Assembly: GCA_017551505.1 (NCBI GenBank)
Contig: JAFZLL010000042.1
Span: 42,938-106,937 of the forward strand
DNA from: Eubacteriaceae bacterium
GTDB taxonomy: Bacteria; Bacillota; Clostridia; Eubacteriales; Anaerofustaceae
DNA: 64,000 nucleotides
Direction of reading: 5' to 3'
The notes beneath the pieces are model-generated. The model was not told where the DNA came from, searched no databases, and saw nothing but the letters and a program-made list of their open reading frames with translations. This document shows, piece after piece, positions 62,127 to 64,000 of this stretch. The translations under genes were made by a program, and so were the position numbers. The stretch's first letter is position 1. Every line of letters begins with the position of its first letter.

Positions 62127-62957
62127 TCAGTAAGAATAATACCACAAAGTATCATTGCTGGCAAAACAAAAGATGCATGGCTTGTACGGTGTTCCGCTGT
62201 GCGGTGGGAATTCCTTCTTGAACGTGTGACCCGTAGAGTGGTCATCGCCGAAAACCGTTGATATAGCTGGATTTTCGCTTGTTTTCTCGTCTGCTGGGTT
62301 GATGCTGCCCGCACGACTTTTGAGCTTTTTCAGGTATTTTTCGGTGGTATCGCCTGTGAAAATCTTGATATCCAGCCGCATGGAGCCGTCTTCCTGGGGC
62401 GTGACATAGATACGGTCGATGAAGGTGTCGATGAAGTCTTTTGTGATCGCGCCGCTGCCTGCCCTCTGCTCAGCCTGCCTGAGAACGGAGCGGATCTTCT
62501 CCATCTGCTTGCGGAATTCCTCGTTGGAGGCGTGCTGATCCTTCAGTTCCGCCAGTTCCTTTTCGAGTTCCTCCGCTTCTTTGTCGCAGGCCTCGGACAT
62601 CTCTTTGAAGTTTTTCGGTGAGATGCTGTCCAGCGAAACCAGCTCCAGCAGTTTGTTTTTCTTTTTCAGATTGAGGTCAATTTTTGCCTCAACGCTTTTG
62701 ATGCGTTTCGCCAGGTTGTCGCCGCGGGTGAGTTCGCCGTACATCCGCTGATACTCTTCCAGCATGGCGGCGGACAGCTTCTTCGTATCGCGGAAGACCT
62801 CATAGAGCAGCGGCTTGATCTCTTCCTCGTAGATCGGGAAGGAGGCGCAGCTCTCTTTCCCGGCCTTGATCTTTCCGGAACAGACCCATTTGGAATTGAC
62901 GTTGCCCTGCTTGTCCCGGCTTTCCTGCGGCGAGAACGTATCTGTGTATCTATGGCG
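62127..62957 (-). pseudogene. serine recombinase, C-terminal fragment
   Basis: Open from 62957 to 62127. It carries the zinc-ribbon part (NSKWVCSGKIKAGKESCASF), a long coiled-coil (for example AEELEKELAELKDQHASNEE) and the DUF4368-like end (FIDTFIDRIYVTPQEDGSMR). The N-terminal resolvase catalytic domain with the active serine is missing, and the frame opens straight after a stop. It is the remnant of an integrative element's large serine recombinase. Confidence 0.8.
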
Positions 62958-62986
62958 TCATTGAAAACAGTGCCAGGAGCGTCTAG

Positions 62987-63424
62987 TCAATAAAGCCTGA
63001 TTTTGTTTCAGTCGCGGATCTGGATGCCAAGAAAATTGTCGATACGGTTACCCAGGAAAGCAGAAAGAAGAGAGCCGATAAGGCCGGTGATTCACCCAAT
63101 TCATCTGATAAACCGGAAGACGATGATCCAACCAACGATTACGCAGAGTATCCCGACGAATTGAAGCCCTGGAGAGAACAACTTGCTGATATTCTTCAGA
63201 ATATGGACCCCTATGGATTTGAAAGGCTTGCCCAAAGGATGCTGAGAGAATGTGGTTTTACGCAGGTTGAGGTCACGAAGAAATCCGGAGACGGCGGAAT
63301 TGATGGCACCGGAAAGCTCAAAATCAACGGTATTTTCAGCTTTAATGTTGCTTTCCAATGTAAGCGTTACAGTGGCCTTGTCGGAGCACCGGCAATCCGA
63401 GACTTTACCACGATACATGGGTAA
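62987..63424 (+). pseudogene. Mrr-type restriction endonuclease fragment
   Basis: Opens after TAG at 62984 with no start codon. It reads LADILQNMDPYGFERLAQRM, then SGDGGIDGTGKLK and NVAFQCKRYSGLVGAPAIRD, which are the D-(Q/E)-x-K catalytic motifs of the Mrr fold (Asp in GDGGID, Q-C-K). Normal relatives continue ~60 residues past this point; here the frame ends in TTIHG. Both ends are lost, so it is non-functional. Confidence 0.75.
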
Positions 63425-63566
63425 GCTGGAAATACAAAACGGGAAAATACGAATCAGCAATCAAAAACAAGCAATTGAGTTTCTAAAAATGCTTAATGAC
63501 AGTATATTGAAATCCGAATTGACGGAAACTGAATATGATAGTTCCTTGAACACTCCCGCCACTTAG
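63417..63566 (+). pseudogene. short fragment of an unidentified gene, cut by the IS element
   Basis: MGKLEIQNGKIRISNQKQAI to LTETEYDSS, then running into the IS200/IS605 end. The coding-like style stops at the element boundary (~63551), suggesting that the insertion cut the gene. Family not recognised. Confidence 0.4.
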
Positions 63567-63703
63567 AGAAGTGGGGGATTCCTGCTTCAACGCTGCAGCT
63601 TGCATACGAAGACGTATCGCCGTATACAGAGGCCGCCGGCTCCACAGGCGTTGCGGATTCGGACAGTTCCTGCCCTATCGTGATGGTATGCTGTATCACA
63701 TCT
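63552..63703 (-). ncRNA. presumed omega-RNA (reRNA) of TnpB
   Basis: The region between the TnpB stop and the element end corresponds to the omega-RNA scaffold known in IS200/IS605 elements; its guide would be the ~16-20 bases just outside, below 63552. The end hairpin is visible. The rest of the fold is inferred by position. Confidence 0.45.
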
Positions 63704-64000
63704 CTATGCCGTATCCCTCATGTACTCTCTTAGTCCTTCCTGAAGGATGTTCATTGCGGCATTTATGTCACGCTCGTGCGATGTGCCGCAGACAGGACAT
63801 ACCCAGTGACGGATCTTCAGATCCTTTATCTCACTGTCGGTATTACCGCACACATGGCATGTCTGACTTGAAGGGAACCACCTGTCGACTTTGATCAGTA
63901 CCTTCCCGCGGTCACTGAGCTTGTACTCAAGGAACTTAAGGAACATCCCGTATCCGTTGTCCAGGGTGGCTTTACCGTTGCCGAAATCCTTTCCCGCCAT
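63704..64000 (-). CDS. tnpB: TnpB RNA-guided nuclease, C-terminal part
   Basis: The C-terminal 98 residues of TnpB, the RNA-guided DNA endonuclease of IS200/IS605 elements and ancestor of Cas12. LIKVDRWFPSSQTCHVCGN starts the zinc ribbon, HWVCPVCGTSHERDINAAMN holds its second C-x-x-C and the RuvC-III Asp (ERD-x-N). The 5' part is outside the window. Just after the stop, another frame (63699-63550) encodes QELSESATPVEPAASVYG and GIPHFSKWREC, a tail often seen fused to such TnpBs, so the stop may mark a frameshift. Confidence 0.88.
   Translation of the reverse strand: MAGKDFGNGKATLDNGYGMFLKFLEYKLSDRGKVLIKVDRWFPSSQTCHVCGNTDSEIKDLKIRHWVCPVCGTSHERDINAAMNILQEGLREYMRDTA

Larger units (their letters stand above)
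63552..64000 (-). mobile_element. IS200/IS605-family element, right end (continues past the window)
   Basis: The end hairpin is CCGCCACTT/AAGTGGGGG (63556-63577) with an AGAG loop, as in IS200/IS605 right ends. Inside lies tnpB, read outward to this end. The left end and any tnpA are beyond 64000. Confidence 0.8.

Overview
The window looks like a piece of chromosome from an anaerobic, low-to-mid GC Gram-positive bacterium of class Clostridia. The supports are AGGAGG-type ribosome sites throughout, a rubrerythrin, a SCIFF ranthipeptide precursor with its radical-SAM maturase (a hallmark of Clostridia), BspA-type leucine-rich repeats, TerD-like and DegV proteins, a PyrR-type attenuator and a CIRCE-like operator. 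It is a mostly housekeeping region with several accessory pockets and a mobile scar at the right edge. Species cannot be fixed from sequence alone.

Layout. 1-3.1 kb: a coupled VOC-like protein and methyltransferase pair, then MarR and DegV. 3.1-7.1 kb: rubrerythrin, dnaN and dnaA on the minus strand. The dnaA-dnaN spacer has an AT-rich tract beside a cluster of DnaA-box-like 9-mers and is the best origin candidate; recF, gyrB and rpmH are not adjacent. 7.1-8.9 kb: uracil permease behind a complete PyrR-style attenuator. 8.9-15.2 kb: accessory genes (two acetyltransferases, a phosphoesterase) and a tight three-gene operon of macro-domain, helical-repeat and Sel1-repeat proteins. 15.7-19.2 kb: rRNA methyltransferase, htpG with promoter and CIRCE-like operator, tRNA-Lys(CTT). 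19.4-27.5 kb (plus strand): a YhaO/YhaN nuclease-ATPase pair, a lipoprotein, metK, an LRR protein with no normal start codon, then the SCIFF peptide and its maturase. 27.5-30.2 kb: GyrI-like protein, decayed gene fragments, flavoprotein, DUF3795 and acetyltransferase genes.

30.5-43.3 kb is a long minus-strand housekeeping block in two operons: lon-engB-serS-(membrane protein)-trpS, and obg-nadD-yqeK-fabG-like-galM-formyltetrahydrofolate cyclo-ligase, with an RluA-type pseudouridine synthase and a small membrane protein between. 43.5-48.1 kb (plus): a tiny ORF, topA with a hairpin-rich leader, and a large TerD-domain protein. 48.5-56.4 kb (minus): an HTH-TPR regulator, an amino-acid permease, a SurA/PrsA-like lipoprotein and mfd, whose promoter geometry predicts a leaderless mRNA. 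56.6-61.3 kb: a lipoprotein, argG-argH with possible ArgR boxes, and a short-chain dehydrogenase.

61.5-64 kb is a mobile-DNA scar: a NYN/PIN-like nuclease gene, a serine-recombinase fragment without its catalytic domain, an Mrr-type nuclease fragment, and the right end of an IS200/IS605 element with the C-terminal part of TnpB and its presumed omega-RNA region. No rRNA operon or CRISPR array was seen. The most interesting items are the macro/HEAT/Sel1 operon, the start-less LRR gene, the leaderless mfd, the structured topA leader and the origin arrangement.
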